DNA of 35,065 nucleotides from positions 1 through 35,065 of the forward strand of contig JABJBS010000406.1 in NCBI GenBank assembly GCA_018668695.1, read 5' to 3'. The stretch comes from Deltaproteobacteria bacterium (GTDB lineage Bacteria; Myxococcota; XYA12-FULL-58-9; JABJBS01). Positions 34,437 to 35,065 of the stretch are shown here, in pieces. Under the pieces are notes generated by a model, which worked only from the letters and a program-made list of their open reading frames with translations, was not told the DNA's origin and searched no databases. The position numbers and the translations under genes were made by a program. The stretch's first letter is position 1; each line of letters starts with the position of its first letter.

Positions 34437-35065
34437 ATGTTTGGTAACCGGGGGCTACTTTTAAATCTAGTGCGAGGAGCACAGTGGGGAGACTTGGCCG
34501 ACTACATCAGTCCGGCCTTGTTCGATATTATACCCGCTAACCAGCTACGTAAGCAGGGTGTAGAACTCGCACGAGGACTCCTGCGGCCCGGCCAATGGAG
34601 GAAAGATCGGCGCCCTAACGCGGAGACACTCCAGCGAGCCTTCCCGAAATTGAAGATAACGCAAGTGGAACCGCAGCATGTTCAAGGCCTCGCCGATGAG
34701 GATAAGCGTTTGGAACGCGGGACTCTTCTCTTAGAACTCTATTTTTATCAAATCCTCAAGCTCCCCGAGGCATGGCTGGACCTTCGCACCAATCGATTTT
34801 CATCTCCCCAAGAGGAACTGGTTTGGGACCCAGTCGGTCTGCGGGTGCAGTGGGATCCTGAATTTCTCAATGCACTACGTGACCTGTATTGCGGTTTTTA
34901 TCGCGACGACCCCATCGCCTTTGAGGATGGTTTGCGACGGCTGAACCTTTATCCGGCTCGGGAGATTTTCATAGAGCACTTTGGCAGCGGAGACCAAACA
35001 AGTGTGCAGTTTAGTCTCAGACATTTCCACGAGACATTTCATAAAACATTTTTGGTCTGCAAGAA
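34437..35065 (+). CDS. Partial gene cut by the right edge, unrecognised protein
   Basis: An open frame from ATG 34437 runs to the window end without a stop, giving at least 209 residues. The composition looks like a real protein, rich in Leu, Arg, Asp and aromatic residues, with no signal peptide or membrane helix. Notable stretches are LADYISPALFDIIP near residue 20, LRDLYCGFYRDDPIAFEDGL near 145 and IEHFGSGDQTSVQFSLRHF near 180. I recognise no family or catalytic motif. The start is uncertain, since no good Shine-Dalgarno precedes it; an in-frame GTG at 34470 is an alternative. It is divergent from the adenylate cyclase gene, with 167 bases between them. Confidence 0.7.
   Translation, partial: MFGNRGLLLNLVRGAQWGDLADYISPALFDIIPANQLRKQGVELARGLLRPGQWRKDRRPNAETLQRAFPKLKITQVEPQHVQGLADEDKRLERGTLLLELYFYQILKLPEAWLDLRTNRFSSPQEELVWDPVGLRVQWDPEFLNALRDLYCGFYRDDPIAFEDGLRRLNLYPAREIFIEHFGSGDQTSVQFSLRHFHETFHKTFLVCK

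Overview
The window looks like chromosomal DNA of a free-living Gram-negative bacterium, most likely a deltaproteobacterial or Myxococcota-type lineage. This placement is inference from gene content, not a computed classification. The pointers are a eukaryote-like Ser/Thr kinase fused to a cyclic-nucleotide-binding domain, three class III cyclases, several lipoproteins with acidic low-complexity linkers, a porin-like outer-membrane protein and a HexR-type Entner-Doudoroff operon. I see no tRNA, rRNA, CRISPR array, insertion sequence, integrase or phage gene. Gene density is ordinary for a chromosome.

Region 1 (1-5.9 kb): a YciA-type acyl-CoA thioesterase, a small protein of four MshEN-like repeats, a patatin-like lipase, a saccharopine-dehydrogenase-like oxidoreductase, then a peroxiredoxin divergent from a DUF3501 protein with a good Fur-type box between them, and a YbgC-type thioesterase. 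A strong bidirectional terminator lies between the oxidoreductase and the peroxiredoxin. Region 2 (6-9.3 kb): the cNMP-binding/Ser-Thr kinase fusion, an alpha/beta hydrolase and a membrane protein. Region 3 (9.6-18.5 kb): envelope and secreted proteins. These are a di-heme lipoprotein carrying an inserted CBM6-like module, an aldo/keto reductase, a secreted lipase-like lipoprotein whose signal peptide is only found by accepting an ACG start, a soluble cyclase, a Nudix hydrolase, a YHYH lipoprotein with 45-bp tandem repeats and a convergent His/Trp-rich lipoprotein. Region 4 (18.6-26.6 kb): a possible 37-codon ORF, a gamma-carbonic-anhydrase-like protein, an RluA-type pseudouridine synthase, a porin-like protein, a membrane adenylate cyclase, an APC permease and a two-HKD phospholipase D-like protein. 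Region 5 (26.9-33 kb): a DUF2164 protein and the tight operon hexR-zwf-pgl-edd-eda, which encodes a complete route from glucose-6-phosphate to pyruvate and glyceraldehyde-3-phosphate. Region 6 (33-35 kb): a second membrane adenylate cyclase and a gene cut by the right edge.

Two themes tie the window together. The first is cyclic-nucleotide signalling: two intact membrane adenylate cyclases, one divergent soluble cyclase and one kinase that combines receptor and effector in a single chain, like eukaryotic cGMP-dependent kinase. The second is sugar catabolism through the Entner-Doudoroff pathway under a HexR-like repressor, with a candidate operator next to hexR. Nothing here is a clear-cut new defence or mobile system. 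The most unusual items are the kinase fusion, the CBM6-bearing di-heme protein, the YHYH/His-rich lipoprotein pair and the ACG-started lipase.
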